Positions 51,998 to 61,819 are shown, numbered from the stretch's first letter. The stretch is DNA of 64,000 bases from Rhodopirellula islandica (GCF_001027925.1 NZ_LECT01000023.1:62001-126000); one strand, 5' to 3'. Notes: generated by a model not told the origin, from the letters alone. Program-made: numbers and translations.

Positions 51998-53032
51998 ATG
52001 AACAGCGAGCGACGTCACCAGCTGAACGAGAATGAACTTGCCGGAGTCCTCGACAAGTTGAATCACTCGATTGAGCCTTACTCCAAGACAATCGCCTTGG
52101 GTGTCGCAGCGTTCTTCGTTGCTGTCTTGGGTTATGGAGTCTATTCCAGTACTCGATCGGACAATCGAAGCGACGCCACGTTGCAGTTGATCGATGCGTC
52201 CATCACCGGCGACACAGAGAGTCTAGCGACCATCGCCGCCCAATACCCGAAGACCTCCGCTGCGGCTTGGGCACGTCTTTACCAAGGCGGCCAGCAAATG
52301 GGACTCGGGTTCTCATCGTTGTACACCAGCCGAGATGAAGCGGAAACATTGCTCGACGATGCCGTCGACGCTTACAAGCAAGCGATGGAGCTGAGCAACG
52401 ATGCCATGATCCAATCACGTGCCCATTACGGTCTCGCGCAAATTGCGGAAGCGCGAGGCAACGTGGAAGAGGCAGTGCAGGAATACGAAGCCGCGATGGC
52501 GGTGGGCGAATCCGCCGCGATGATCGAAGAAGCCAAGACTCGCGTCGCCTCACTCTCGTCACCTCAAGCGAAGGAATTCTTGGCTTGGTTCCAAGAACAA
52601 GACTTCTCGCCAGCGGAACCGAGCATGCCACCGTCGTTGCCAGGAGCCGGTGAACTCCCCGACCTGCCAGACTTGGATTTGCCACCCTTGGATTTCCCAA
52701 TGGACGATGCGACCGAAGCGGATGCAGAAGTGACGGAGGAAGCTGAGGCAACTGAAGAGCCAGCGATGACCGAAGAAGTTGCTGAAACGGAAGCTGCCGC
52801 CGAGGAAGAGGCCGCGGAAGAGGCTGCCTCGGAAGAAGCCGCTGAGCCAGCCGAAGAAATGAAGGAAGAGGCTGCGGCCGAAGAAGCGTCCACTGAGGAA
52901 GCTGCCAAAGAAGAAGTTCCGGCAGAAGAAACGGTGGAAGCAGAAACGCCAGCTGAGGAAGCTGCCGCTGAGAAAGCTCCCGCCGCAGAAGAAGCACCCG
53001 CTGCCGATGAACCCGCCGTATCCGACGAGTGA
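51998..53032 (+). CDS. Membrane protein with TPR-like domain and acidic tail
   Basis: The 344-residue product resembles YfgM-type proteins: a short cytoplasmic start (NENELAGVLDKLNHSIEPY), one transmembrane helix (about residues 33-50, IALGVAAFFVAVLGYGVY), then alpha-helical TPR-like repeats (AWARLYQGGQQM, YGLAQIAEARGNVEEAVQEY). The last 110 residues are almost only Glu, Ala, Pro and Thr, hence highly acidic and disordered. A similar tail is seen on S16 in this window. Its stop overlaps the rluD start (TGATG). A role in membrane protein quality control is possible by analogy only. Confidence 0.8.
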   Translation: MNSERRHQLNENELAGVLDKLNHSIEPYSKTIALGVAAFFVAVLGYGVYSSTRSDNRSDATLQLIDASITGDTESLATIAAQYPKTSAAAWARLYQGGQQMGLGFSSLYTSRDEAETLLDDAVDAYKQAMELSNDAMIQSRAHYGLAQIAEARGNVEEAVQEYEAAMAVGESAAMIEEAKTRVASLSSPQAKEFLAWFQEQDFSPAEPSMPPSLPGAGELPDLPDLDLPPLDFPMDDATEADAEVTEEAEATEEPAMTEEVAETEAAAEEEAAEEAASEEAAEPAEEMKEEAAAEEASTEEAAKEEVPAEETVEAETPAEEAAAEKAPAAEEAPAADEPAVSDE

Positions 53033-54033
53033 TGCGCGAATTCGTCGTTCCTGAATCCGCTCATGGGTTTCGAATCGATTTGTTCTTGACCCAGTCCTGC
53101 GATGGCTACAGCCGATCGCAAATTCGGGACGCGGTTCAGAACGATGGTGCGGAAGTCGATGGGCGGGTCATTCGTCCCAGCTACAAAATCAAAGCTGGGC
53201 AGACGATCCGGTTTCGCGTGCCTCCGCCGGCATCCGACGACACGGTGCCGGAGAACATCCCGCTGGATATTCTCTATGAAGACGATGGTTTGGTCGTCAT
53301 CAACAAGGCGGCTGGGATGGTCGTGCACCCGGCACGTGGCCACTGGTCAGGGACGCTGACGAGCGCGCTCGCGTTTCGGTTTCAATCGCTATCCGACGTG
53401 GGTGGTCCCACTCGTCCAGGCATTGTGCATCGTCTGGATCGAGACACCAGCGGCGTGATCGTCGTTGCCAAGAACAACGCGGTGCACCTGAATTTAGCTG
53501 CCCAGTGGCACGACCGATTGGTGCAGAAGGAATACACCGCGATCACATCGGGCCGACTCGATCGAGATCGTGACTGGATTCACGCTTCGATCGGACGTCA
53601 TCCCTACCAGCGCGACAAACAAGCGATCCGTGAAGACCATTCGACCAGCAAGTCCGCGTCGACGTTCTATGAAGTCGTGGAACGCCATGGCCGCGTGACG
53701 CGAGTGGACGTGCGGCCCAAGACGGGGCGCACGCACCAAATTCGAGTTCACCTGGCGCACATCGGCTGCCCGATTCTTTGCGATCGACTGTACGGTGGGC
53801 ACTCCGAGTTGAGCCGTTCGCAGATTCGCCGGATGGCCGGCATGGAAGTCGCAACGCCTGGTGTGCAGCCGACTTCTGAAGACCAGCAGGTTTTGCTGGG
53901 GCGTCAAGCCTTGCACGCCAAAGCATTGACCTTCACCAACCCACAAACCGGGAAAGAAATGACGCTGACCGCGCCCATTCCTCCCGACATGCAAGCCGTT
54001 CTTGATCTGCTGTCTTCTGACCCTTCTCATTAA
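53032..54033 (+). CDS. rluD: Ribosomal large subunit pseudouridine synthase, RluD-type
   Basis: This 333-residue enzyme has an N-terminal S4 RNA-binding domain (FRIDLFLTQSCDGYSRSQIR) and the RluA-family catalytic domain with the essential Asp in HRLDRDTSGVIVVAK. Conserved NKAAGMVVHPARGH and KTGRTHQIRVHLAHIGCPI are intact. It isomerises uridines in helix 69 of 23S rRNA by family assignment; RluC or another RluA member is the alternative. The start codon overlaps the stop of the preceding gene (TGATG). The TerC gene follows 35 bp later. Confidence 0.93.
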   Translation: MREFVVPESAHGFRIDLFLTQSCDGYSRSQIRDAVQNDGAEVDGRVIRPSYKIKAGQTIRFRVPPPASDDTVPENIPLDILYEDDGLVVINKAAGMVVHPARGHWSGTLTSALAFRFQSLSDVGGPTRPGIVHRLDRDTSGVIVVAKNNAVHLNLAAQWHDRLVQKEYTAITSGRLDRDRDWIHASIGRHPYQRDKQAIREDHSTSKSASTFYEVVERHGRVTRVDVRPKTGRTHQIRVHLAHIGCPILCDRLYGGHSELSRSQIRRMAGMEVATPGVQPTSEDQQVLLGRQALHAKALTFTNPQTGKEMTLTAPIPPDMQAVLDLLSSDPSH

Positions 54034-54068
54034 TTCTTCTCTCTGCAATTTCCTGGAATCTCGTCGCC

Positions 54069-54875
54069 ATGGCTGAGCTCTTTTCGATCTCCGGTTTGTT
54101 CACGCTTGGGATGCTGGTGCTGTTGCAGGCGGTGTTGGGGTTCGACAACTTGCTCTACATCTCCATCGAGAGTCAGCGTGTTGCCGAGGACCAGCAGTCC
54201 AAGGTCCGAAAGATCGGCATCGGATTGGCCGTGATCTTGCGAATCGTACTGCTGTTCGTGGTCGTGAGGTTGATCGCGTTGTTAGAAGAGCCCTTTATTG
54301 AGTTCCACAATGGCTACATCGACGCTGCCATCTCCGGGCACAGTTTGATTGTTCTGTTCGGTGGTGCGTTCATTCTCTGGACCGCTCTCAAGGAAATCTA
54401 TCACTTGCTCGCTGAACCCGAACTCGGGCATTCCGAAGACTCAGCGAAGGCCAGTTTTGGCAAAACGATTGGATTGATCGTGATGATGAACTTGGTCTTT
54501 TCGTTTGATTCGATTCTCAGCGCGATGGCACTGACCAAGAGCTTTGCAATCATGGCGACCGCGATTGTGATCAGCGGAGCAATGATGATTTTCTTGGCTG
54601 ACCGGGTGGCAGATTTCTTGAAGAAGAACCGCATGTACGAAGTGCTGGGCCTGTTTGTGTTGTTCATCGTCGGGGTGATGTTGGTCAGTGAAGGCGGTCA
54701 CCTGGCTCACGTCGCGTTGTTTGGTCATGAAGTCCATGCGATGGCGAAGAGCACGTTCTACTTTGTGTTGGCGATTCTGATCGTGGTCGATGTGGTTCAG
54801 GGCAAGTACCAGAAGACGTTGCTTGCACGGCAAGAAGCCGCCAAGGCAAATCTCCCAAAGAAAGTCCAAGCCTAG
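54069..54875 (+). CDS. TerC-family integral membrane protein
   Basis: This 268-residue protein has seven or so transmembrane segments. It has the acidic family motifs VLGFDNLLYISIES near residue 23 and NLVFSFDSILSAMALTKS near 140, as expected for TerC/Alx-type metal-ion transporters. A His/Glu-containing loop (EGGHLAHVALFGHEVHAM) follows. Recent work links this family to manganese export, possibly during protein export; older names refer to tellurium resistance. No other ter genes are near. It sits in a + strand run with rluD and an SprT-like gene. Confidence 0.9.
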   Translation: MAELFSISGLFTLGMLVLLQAVLGFDNLLYISIESQRVAEDQQSKVRKIGIGLAVILRIVLLFVVVRLIALLEEPFIEFHNGYIDAAISGHSLIVLFGGAFILWTALKEIYHLLAEPELGHSEDSAKASFGKTIGLIVMMNLVFSFDSILSAMALTKSFAIMATAIVISGAMMIFLADRVADFLKKNRMYEVLGLFVLFIVGVMLVSEGGHLAHVALFGHEVHAMAKSTFYFVLAILIVVDVVQGKYQKTLLARQEAAKANLPKKVQA

Positions 54876-54884
54876 AGGGTTCGT

Positions 54885-55907
54885 ATGTCCGCGTCCCCGC
54901 ACCGGCGACCTGCTCCCAAGCGACGTCCCGTCACGGATCTGGAACCTGGCAGAGTTCCACCGCCCAAGGCTGTTCGATCGAAGTCGGCTCAGCCCCCGGT
55001 CGCTCCTTCCAGGCCGAAAGGGGCGGCGCCCTCCATTGCTGCAGCCCAGTCGTCGGCCTCGGGGAAGCACTCGTCCGAGCCGGTCGTGGATTCAGCGAAG
55101 GTTCCACCAGGAGTCGTTCCGCCTCGCGACCGAGACACATTGTTCGCATTGGCAGAGTTTCTGCAGACGCGGCGGCCGGACCCCCAGCGGATTCCCGTCG
55201 TCCAGCGTGAGATTCACGCCGAGGTGTTGGGGCTCAGTCGGACGATCGACCGGCCCAATTTCAAACGGGTTGGACGCGATGACTTGGTGCGTTTGATCCA
55301 TCTGCTCGACGAAGCTTTCTTCGAAGGCCGCGTGTTGCCAGTCGCGAAGGCGGAAGGTTTGGAGTTTGGGTTTTCGTCTCGGATGACCAGTGCCGCCGGC
55401 AAACTTGTGACGCACTATCCCGGCGGCAAACGCGATGGTCCGCGGCGTTTTGAGATGATCCTTTCGTCGACGCTTTTGTTTCAGACATTTGAGGATGTGG
55501 ATCGGCCTGTCACGGTCACGGGGCGCACGTGTCGCGATCGCTTGGAAGCGATGCAGCGAGTCGCGGAACATGAAATGACACACCTGATCGAGATGTTGAT
55601 CTGGAACGCGGGCAACTGCAATCAAAAGCGTTTTCAGTCGATCGCCCGCAGCTTCTTTGGGCACACGGATTACCAACACAATTTGATCACCCAGCGTGAG
55701 CGGGCCGCGACCAAGTTCAACATTCGCGTTGGCGACCAAGTTGCGTTTCGAGAGGGATCGCGGCGAGTGGTCGGGCGAGTCAATCGCATCACACGCCGTG
55801 CAACGGTGCTGGTGAAAGACCCGAAAGGGGAGTTGTTCAGCAACGGGGATCGCTATGTTCGTTACTATGTGCCTCTGGAAAAGTTGAGTCTCGTTTCATC
55901 GAAGTAG
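54885..55907 (+). CDS. SprT-like zinc metallopeptidase with disordered N-terminus
   Basis: The first 80 residues are rich in Pro, Ser, Arg and Ala and look disordered. From about residue 130 there is an SprT-like fold: DDLVRLIHLLDEAFFEGRVL, then the zinc motif HEMTHLIEML near residue 230 and a further His in FFGHTDYQHN. The end has a small beta domain (FNIRVGDQVAFREGSRRVVG) that could bind DNA or protein. Some SprT-like enzymes degrade DNA-protein crosslinks, but that is not shown for bacteria. The start is 9 bp after the TerC gene. Confidence 0.78.
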   Translation: MSASPHRRPAPKRRPVTDLEPGRVPPPKAVRSKSAQPPVAPSRPKGAAPSIAAAQSSASGKHSSEPVVDSAKVPPGVVPPRDRDTLFALAEFLQTRRPDPQRIPVVQREIHAEVLGLSRTIDRPNFKRVGRDDLVRLIHLLDEAFFEGRVLPVAKAEGLEFGFSSRMTSAAGKLVTHYPGGKRDGPRRFEMILSSTLLFQTFEDVDRPVTVTGRTCRDRLEAMQRVAEHEMTHLIEMLIWNAGNCNQKRFQSIARSFFGHTDYQHNLITQRERAATKFNIRVGDQVAFREGSRRVVGRVNRITRRATVLVKDPKGELFSNGDRYVRYYVPLEKLSLVSSK

Positions 55908-55916
55908 AGGTCCCTG

Positions 55917-56693
55917 ATGCCGTCTGTTCTTGCTGTTGCCGCGCACCCTGATGACATTGAGTTCTTGTTTGCCGGGACGATGCTGTTGCTGGGCCAGCGT
56001 GGCTGGGATCTGCACTACATGAATGTGGCCGATGGTTCTCGCGGCAGCACCACGATGGGACGCGAGGAGTGTGCCGCAACTCGCCTGCAAGAGGGCAAAC
56101 TCGCCGCCAAGTGTCTCGGGGCAACGTTTTATCCACCGATTTGTGCGGACATGGAAGTTGCCTACACGACCGAGAATGTTCAGAGGGTTGCCGCGGTCGT
56201 GCGTCAGTCCAAGGCGTCGATCGTGTTGACACATTCGCCCATTGATTACATGGAAGATCACGAAAACGCCTGTCGGTTGGCGGTCAGTGCCGCGTTCGCC
56301 CACGGGATGCCGAACCTGGAAAGCATTCCGCCGACGCCGGTTTACATGGATCCTGTGACGGTCTATCACGCTCAGCCGGTCGGTTGTCGTCAACCAACCG
56401 GTGAGCTGGTGACGCCGCATTTTTATGTCGACAACGGATCCGTCGTGGAGCAGAAGGCCGATGCGTTGGCATGTCACGCCAGCCAAAAGCAATGGCTCGA
56501 CGAGAGCCAAGGCATGGACAGCTACATCGAGTCGATGCGAGACCTGTCACGGATGGTCGGTAAGATGAGCGGGCAGTTTGAGCACGCCGAAGGCTGGCGT
56601 CGCCGCGAGCACTGGGGATTCTGTGGCCCCAACGATGATCCGCTGCGAGCCGCGCTGGCCGACCAGATCGCCGAAGGAACCAGGAACCTGTAG
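55917..56693 (+). CDS. PIG-L family deacetylase
   Basis: This 258-residue protein matches LmbE/PIG-L deacetylases: AAHPDDIEFLFAGT near the start (His, Asp and Asp as metal and catalytic residues), and THSPIDYMEDHENACRL giving the further His ligand near residue 118. These zinc enzymes remove acetyl groups from N-acetylglucosamine-type sugars or their conjugates; the substrate here is unknown. It starts 9 bp after the SprT-like gene and probably belongs to that operon. The TAG stop is followed directly by a short imperfect hairpin (CTCGGTGG...CCACGAG). Confidence 0.9.
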   Translation: MPSVLAVAAHPDDIEFLFAGTMLLLGQRGWDLHYMNVADGSRGSTTMGREECAATRLQEGKLAAKCLGATFYPPICADMEVAYTTENVQRVAAVVRQSKASIVLTHSPIDYMEDHENACRLAVSAAFAHGMPNLESIPPTPVYMDPVTVYHAQPVGCRQPTGELVTPHFYVDNGSVVEQKADALACHASQKQWLDESQGMDSYIESMRDLSRMVGKMSGQFEHAEGWRRREHWGFCGPNDDPLRAALADQIAEGTRNL

Positions 56694-56760
56694 CTCGGTG
56701 GTTTGCCACGAGGGCACGTGGGGTGTTTGCAATCGGCAATTGCCATTTTGCAATCACCCC

Positions 56761-56884
56761 GTAGGCCATGTTTTACATGGCAATCATGCCGATGCTTTGG
56801 AACAAAGCGAGCCGTCTCCTCGAACGCTTTCGCGAGAGCAGGGTCTGCCGGCGGAGAGCGATCGCCAGGTGGAACCTGGCCTAC
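56761..56884. repeat. REPIN-like unit with changed left hairpin
   Basis: Starts GTAGGCCATGT-TTT-ACATGGC (56761-56781) and ends GCCAGGT-GGA-ACCTGGCCTAC (to 56884). The core again has a CTTTGGAACAAAG hairpin. The left hairpin differs from the usual AGG/CCT arms by matched changes. The remaining gap to 56983 has an ACCGCGGAGCGGTGACATT segment also seen near 27450. Confidence 0.88.
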
Positions 56885-56983
56885 GCGCGCTGTTCAGTCG
56901 AGATGTCGCCAGCCAACCGCGGAGCGGTGACATTCGATCGCGTCGGGTTTCAACCGGACGTCCCCCGCGGTTGCGGAAACACG

Positions 56984-57895
56984 TTACGAGTTGATGCCGA
57001 GTCGTTGCTGAAGCGTTTTTAAATCGGTGGTCATGGCTTCGAGGTGTTGGGGGACCAAGGCTGGATCGCGGTGGTCGAGGTATTCTTCGTGCAGCGAGAT
57101 CGGGCAGTTCAAGTCGCTGGCTTTCACCGCGTCAAAGAATCTTTGGCTGACCAGTCCATCGCCCAGCGGCACGTTTTCGACGCGGCCATCGACCCACTGA
57201 TAGTCTTTGACGTATAGCATCCGAACGCGGGGCTGGATCATTCGCCAGGTCACCGGCCAGCTCATGCCGCCTTCGACTTGGGCATGCCGGATGTCATAGA
57301 CAACGCCCATGTGATCTGGCGCGATGTCCGTGAGGACTCGGTCCAGATCCCAGAGCGAGGCGCCCAGGTAGTTCTCGCCGGCATGGTTTTGATAGAGGGC
57401 CTGCACACCAAGTTTTCCGCAGTAGTCTGCCAGCTTTCCGAATCGTTGTTTCCAGTGATCCAGCTGGCTTGCGATGGGTTGTTGATGGTCGTACTTGCCG
57501 TATCGCATGCGGAATCGTGAGATGCCCAGGTCGGCTGCGGTTTCCAAGACCGTCGCTCGATGTGAATCGTCCATGTCGCCGATGTCGGTCGTGATCAGCG
57601 TGATTTCCAAGCCGTGCTTTTGCATTGCCTTTTGCATCTCGGGCAGTTTCTCAGCGGCTTCCGCGGGGGCCACGTTGCCGCCTTTGCGGACGGTGGCTTC
57701 GACACCGTCGTAACCTGCTTCGGCGAGTGCCGAGGCCATGTCGTCAAAGGACATCGAGTTCAGGGGCTTCGTGAAAACGCAGATCGGCCAGCGGTGATCC
57801 GCCTTCGGTTCGGCTGCAAGCAGGCTGCGTGTGGAAAGCGATGCCAGGGACGCGGCGGCGAGCGAGCCAGCGAGGAAATCACGGCGGTTGGGCAT
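56984..57895 (-). CDS. Sugar phosphate isomerase/epimerase-like TIM barrel, Tat-exported
   Basis: The 303-residue product starts MPNRRDFLAGSLAAASLASL, a twin-arginine signal. The barrel has AGYDGVEATVRKGG, LGVQALYQNHAGENYLG, MGVVYDIRHAQVEG and CPISLHEEYLD, in which His, Asp and Glu residues stand at the usual metal positions. It is a paralogue type of the gene at 37849 but not close to it in sequence. The substrate is unknown. The gene is alone; a 250-bp gap without features separates it from the kinase gene upstream. Confidence 0.88.
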   Translation of the reverse strand: MPNRRDFLAGSLAAASLASLSTRSLLAAEPKADHRWPICVFTKPLNSMSFDDMASALAEAGYDGVEATVRKGGNVAPAEAAEKLPEMQKAMQKHGLEITLITTDIGDMDDSHRATVLETAADLGISRFRMRYGKYDHQQPIASQLDHWKQRFGKLADYCGKLGVQALYQNHAGENYLGASLWDLDRVLTDIAPDHMGVVYDIRHAQVEGGMSWPVTWRMIQPRVRMLYVKDYQWVDGRVENVPLGDGLVSQRFFDAVKASDLNCPISLHEEYLDHRDPALVPQHLEAMTTDLKTLQQRLGINS

Positions 57896-58145
57896 GATGG
57901 ATTCCGAGAGAGCGGTGGGGCGTGAGGTGGGGGCGTCACTCTCGCCTTGCGTGCAGGCAAGGGAGGACGGGAGCCAGTTTAACCGAACCGGTGTCTGCCG
58001 TTTTCGCGAATGGTGTCATCGCGGGTTGGAAGTGGCGCAGGAGGGTTGGGCGCAGACCGGTCGTGAGGTCGGGCGAGACCAAGGTGTGCGCAGCCGAGGC
58101 TTGTGTCGCTCTTCTCGGAGGGGACACAGTGTGCCGAGCGATTCG

Positions 58146-59063
58146 TTAGCTGACGAACGCGGATTCGAGGCCGCGGGTTTGCGTCAAGAATTCTTTGATC
58201 GAAGGCAGTCGATCATCGACATTCGGTTCAATCATCCGCGTGATCACGCGAGCCACTTTGGGGTGGATGTCGTCGCGTCGTTCTAGGATCGGGGTGGAAG
58301 TTTCCGTGTCGTGTTGCAGTGCCGCACGTCCGCTGACGATCTCACCTTGCCACGGGTGTTTGAAGGTCAGCAGGCAGTAGAAGGTCACGCCGAGAGAGAA
58401 CACGTCGACGCGTTGGTCGGTCGCACGTCGACGTACAATTTCGGGGCACATGTACAATGGCGTGCCGGTGCGGTTGCCGGGTGCCATGAACGGTGGTGTG
58501 GCGGGAACGGACAATCCAAAGTCGATCAAGCGGACACCCGAGACGGTTTCTTCGCCTTCTTCCGGGGGTGTGCAAATGAAGTTGCGAGGGCAAACGTCGC
58601 GGTGGATGAAGCCTTGGTCGTGCACGTAGGCAAGTGACTCGGCCATCTCTCGCATCAACAGCATTTCCTTGCCGTCGATGACATCGCGTTTCTTGCGAAC
58701 GATGACGTCTTGGATGCCCACGCCGGCGATGTATTCCATCACCAAGATGCGTTGGTTTTTGGCCGTGATGCCGTGTTCGAATGTTTTCACGATCAGCGGA
58801 TGCTTCATCTGCATCGCGATTTCGCCTTCGGAAGGTTTGTTCAAACCTTTGAAGCGACTTTCGAACAGTTCGTACTTTTCGGGGTCCAGGATTTTAACCC
58901 CGACGTTCTCTTTGCGTTCCAGGTCGTAGGCAACAAAGAAGTTGCTCATTGTGCCGGTGGCTGCCGTTCGAGATCGCTCGAATCGTTTCTCCACATCGAT
59001 CCGCTTCAGCGAACCGCCGCCGCCTTTGGAGAACGCACCTTTGATCGAATCGAGCAGCCCCAT
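58146..59063 (-). CDS. Serine/threonine protein kinase (Hanks type)
   Basis: The 305-residue kinase has no transmembrane segment. The N-terminus has a Gly-rich stretch, then a degenerate nucleotide loop (TAATGTMSNFFVAYD). Lys57 lies in VGVKILD, the catalytic loop is HRDVCPRNF (Asp156, Asn161), the DFG is LIDFGLS (Asp181) and the activation end is GTPLYMCPEIV. Ser/Thr kinases usually have HRDLKPxN; here the Lys is Cys and an Arg stands where Tyr kinases have it. All other key residues are present, so activity is plausible. It is the third gene after ilvB and accD, only 3 bp from accD. Confidence 0.9.
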   Translation of the reverse strand: MGLLDSIKGAFSKGGGGSLKRIDVEKRFERSRTAATGTMSNFFVAYDLERKENVGVKILDPEKYELFESRFKGLNKPSEGEIAMQMKHPLIVKTFEHGITAKNQRILVMEYIAGVGIQDVIVRKKRDVIDGKEMLLMREMAESLAYVHDQGFIHRDVCPRNFICTPPEEGEETVSGVRLIDFGLSVPATPPFMAPGNRTGTPLYMCPEIVRRRATDQRVDVFSLGVTFYCLLTFKHPWQGEIVSGRAALQHDTETSTPILERRDDIHPKVARVITRMIEPNVDDRLPSIKEFLTQTRGLESAFVS

Positions 59064-59066
59064 CGG

Positions 59067-60017
59067 TTACTTCCCGCAATAGTCGATGGCGGTGGCAATT
59101 TCTGTCTTCAGAGTTTTGCGATGGACGATGCGATCGATGTAGCCGTGCTCCAGCAAGAATTCGCTGGTTTGGAACCCTTCGGGCAGTTCGATGCCGATGG
59201 TGGCTTTGATCGTTCGCGGTCCAGCAAAACCGATCAGGGCCTTGGGTTCGGCAAAGACCAGGTCACCGAGCGAGGCGAAGCTGGCGGCAACACCACCCAT
59301 GGTTGGGTTGGTCAGGACACTGATGAACAGTCCGCCTGCGGAGTGATAGCGAGAAAGAGCGGCGGAGACCTTGGCCATTTGCATCAGCGACAGGATGCCT
59401 TCGTGCATTCGGGCCCCACCACCGGAGGCGCTGATGATGATCAGCGCGAGGTTTTGTTCGGTGGCGCGTTCGATCAACCGCGTCAGACGTTCACCGACGA
59501 CGGATCCCATGCTGCCCATGATGAACGCACTGTCGGTCACCGCGAAGGCGACTCGGCGAGCGCGGATCATGCCGGTGCCGGTCAGGACCGCATCGGTCAA
59601 ACCGGTGCGTTTCTGCTCGCCGATCAGTCGTTCGGCGTAGGGACGGCGATCGCTGAATTCGAGCGGGTCCGTTGGTCGCAGATGTTCGTTCATCGGTTCG
59701 AACGTGCCATCGTCGAGCACCTGAGCGACGCGTTCCCAGGCACTCACGTAAAAGTGGTGATCGCACTGGGGGCAGACGTTCAGGCGTTGCTGGACTTCTT
59801 TGTAGAACAGCGACGCGCCGCACGAGTCGCACTTCCGCCACACGCCCTCGGGCACCCCTCGTTTCCGATTGCCGGCCGTGTTGGGCGCGGGGCGGTTGGG
59901 GGTGGGAGAGGTTGGCGCTGCGTCGGAGGTTGACGACGTCGCGGCTGAAGACGGTTGCCCGTTGCTGTTAACTGCGCTATCCACTGCGGGATTTTCCACT
60001 GCGGTATCCATTTCCAC
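59067..60017 (-). CDS. accD: Acetyl-CoA carboxylase carboxyltransferase subunit beta
   Basis: The 316-residue product has a Ser/Thr/Pro-rich N-terminal extension of about 55 residues. The zinc ribbon follows (CDSCG and CPQCD, 15-16 residues apart), then the crotonase-like carboxyltransferase domain ([50 protein letters not shown]). With AccA it moves the carboxyl group from biotin to acetyl-CoA, making malonyl-CoA for fatty acid synthesis. It lies 8 bp after ilvB and 3 bp before the kinase gene. Confidence 0.96.
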   Translation of the reverse strand: MEMDTAVENPAVDSAVNSNGQPSSAATSSTSDAAPTSPTPNRPAPNTAGNRKRGVPEGVWRKCDSCGASLFYKEVQQRLNVCPQCDHHFYVSAWERVAQVLDDGTFEPMNEHLRPTDPLEFSDRRPYAERLIGEQKRTGLTDAVLTGTGMIRARRVAFAVTDSAFIMGSMGSVVGERLTRLIERATEQNLALIIISASGGGARMHEGILSLMQMAKVSAALSRYHSAGGLFISVLTNPTMGGVAASFASLGDLVFAEPKALIGFAGPRTIKATIGIELPEGFQTSEFLLEHGYIDRIVHRKTLKTEIATAIDYCGK

Positions 60018-60025
60018 TTTCGGGA

Positions 60026-61819
60026 TCAGTCCAAGAGCATGTCGTCCACGGTCATTCCACCGGGGATCATGGGCAGCACGTGTTCTTGGTAGGGCACTTC
60101 GACGTCCAACAAGAAGGGGCCTTTGTGATCAATCATTTCTTGCAAGGCGCCTTCAAGGTCCGCTTTCTTTTTGACCGTGGCGGCTCCGCATCCGTAGCCT
60201 TTGGCAATTTGCACAAAGTTCGGGTAACGGTCGCTGGCGTATTCGAAGCGATCTGCGGTGCTCTTGCCCTTGGCTTCTTCGTGATCGATGGGGCCAAGGT
60301 AGGTGTGGGCGCGGTTGCGGTCCATGAATCGGTCTTCCCACTGAACCACCATTCCCAGGTGTTGATTGTTCAGCAACAGGACCTTCACCGGCAGTTTTTC
60401 GCAGAAACACGTCGCGAGTTCTTGGATGTTCATCTGGAAACTGCCGTCGCCGTCGATGTCGATGACGAGTGCGTCCGGGTGAGCGGCTTGCACACCCATG
60501 GCGGCTGGCAATCCGAATCCCATCGTGCCGAGTCCGGAGCTGCTCATCCAAGTCCGAGGCTGGCGGAACTTGAAGAACTGAGCCGCCCACATTTGGTGTT
60601 GGCCCACGCCGACGCTGACGTACGTCTCGCGATCAGCGGTGATTTTGCTGAGCGTCGCGATCGCGTGCTGTTGCAGAATTCCGTCGAACGAGTTGTCGTA
60701 CTTCAGCGGGTACTTGGCTTTCAGGTCGGTGCAGGTCTTCTGCCAAGCTTCGATCTCGGGGGCCTGGACGATTTGGTTCAGTTCCCGAAGCACATCCTTC
60801 ACGTCGCCGCGAACAGGGATGTGAGCTTGTTTGTTCTTGTTCAGTTCCGACGAATCGATGTCGACGTGAATGATCTTCGCGTCTTTCGCGAACGCTTCCA
60901 CTTTGCCGGTCACGCGGTCGTCGAAACGCACGCCCAGTGCGATCAGCAAATCGCAATCGCGAACGGCGTAGTTGGCGTAGGCGGCACCGTGCATGCCCAA
61001 CCAGTCCAGCGAGCGTGGGTCATCGGGCGAAACAGCGCCCAAGCCCATGATGGTGGTCACGGTTGGAATGCCCGTTTTCTTGATCAGTTCACGAAGTTCT
61101 TCGCTGGCTTCGCCGGAAACGATCCCGCCACCGGCGTAGATCACAGGGCGACGCGCCAACTTGATGGCCGCAGCCATTTGCTTGATCGTTTCGCTGGCAA
61201 CCTTGGGTGGTTCGGGGGTGTAACCCGGGAGATCCATTTCTGGATCCATGTCGATTGGGAAGCTTCCCAATTGAACATCTTTGGGCATGTCCACCAAAAC
61301 GGGGCCGGGACGACCGCTGGTAGCGATGTGGAAGGCTTCCTTCATGATGCGAGGCAAGTCAGCCAAGTCAGTCACGAGGTAGTGGTGTTTGGTGATTCCA
61401 CGGCAGATTTCGACCATCGGGGTTTCTTGGAACGCGTCGGTTCCGATCGATCCCGTGGGAACTTGCCCGGTGATGCACAGCATCGGGATGCTGTCCAGTT
61501 TCGCGTCCGCGATGGCGGTCACCAGGTTGGTGGCCCCAGGGCCGCTGGTCGCCATCACCACGCCGATTTTGCCGGTGCTGCGCGAGTAACCCTGCGCGGC
61601 AAACGCACCGCCTTGTTCGTGACGGGGCAGAATCGTGCGAATCGAGTCCCCGTAACGTGTCAGGGCTTGGTGCATCGGCATGCTGCAGCCGCCTGGGTAG
61701 GCGAACAAGACTTCGACACCGTGATCGACCAATGATTTGACGAGTACATCGGCTCCATTCATCGGTTGCTGATCGCCTTTCGCGGCGCTGGCGTTGGAAG
61801 AGCTCGAAGCGGTACTCAT
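60026..61819 (-). CDS. ilvB: Acetolactate synthase large subunit
   Basis: This 597-residue ThDP enzyme joins two pyruvates to acetolactate, the first shared step to valine, leucine and isoleucine. The catalytic Glu is in [17 protein letters not shown] and [18 protein letters not shown] follows. The ThDP/Mg site is [17 protein letters not shown] ending in [11 protein letters not shown]. The N-terminal 18 residues are Ser/Ala-rich. The regulatory small subunit gene (ilvH/ilvN) is not next to it. It heads the ilvB-accD-kinase operon. Confidence 0.95.
   Translation of the reverse strand: MSTASSSSNASAAKGDQQPMNGADVLVKSLVDHGVEVLFAYPGGCSMPMHQALTRYGDSIRTILPRHEQGGAFAAQGYSRSTGKIGVVMATSGPGATNLVTAIADAKLDSIPMLCITGQVPTGSIGTDAFQETPMVEICRGITKHHYLVTDLADLPRIMKEAFHIATSGRPGPVLVDMPKDVQLGSFPIDMDPEMDLPGYTPEPPKVASETIKQMAAAIKLARRPVIYAGGGIVSGEASEELRELIKKTGIPTVTTIMGLGAVSPDDPRSLDWLGMHGAAYANYAVRDCDLLIALGVRFDDRVTGKVEAFAKDAKIIHVDIDSSELNKNKQAHIPVRGDVKDVLRELNQIVQAPEIEAWQKTCTDLKAKYPLKYDNSFDGILQQHAIATLSKITADRETYVSVGVGQHQMWAAQFFKFRQPRTWMSSSGLGTMGFGLPAAMGVQAAHPDALVIDIDGDGSFQMNIQELATCFCEKLPVKVLLLNNQHLGMVVQWEDRFMDRNRAHTYLGPIDHEEAKGKSTADRFEYASDRYPNFVQIAKGYGCGAATVKKKADLEGALQEMIDHKGPFLLDVEVPYQEHVLPMIPGGMTVDDMLLD

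Noticed and set aside
60080-61735. 551-codon open frame antisense to ilvB
   Set aside because: Fully inside a clear acetolactate synthase gene and without family features; similar shadows lie opposite polA (16753-18006) and ffh (31205-32620).
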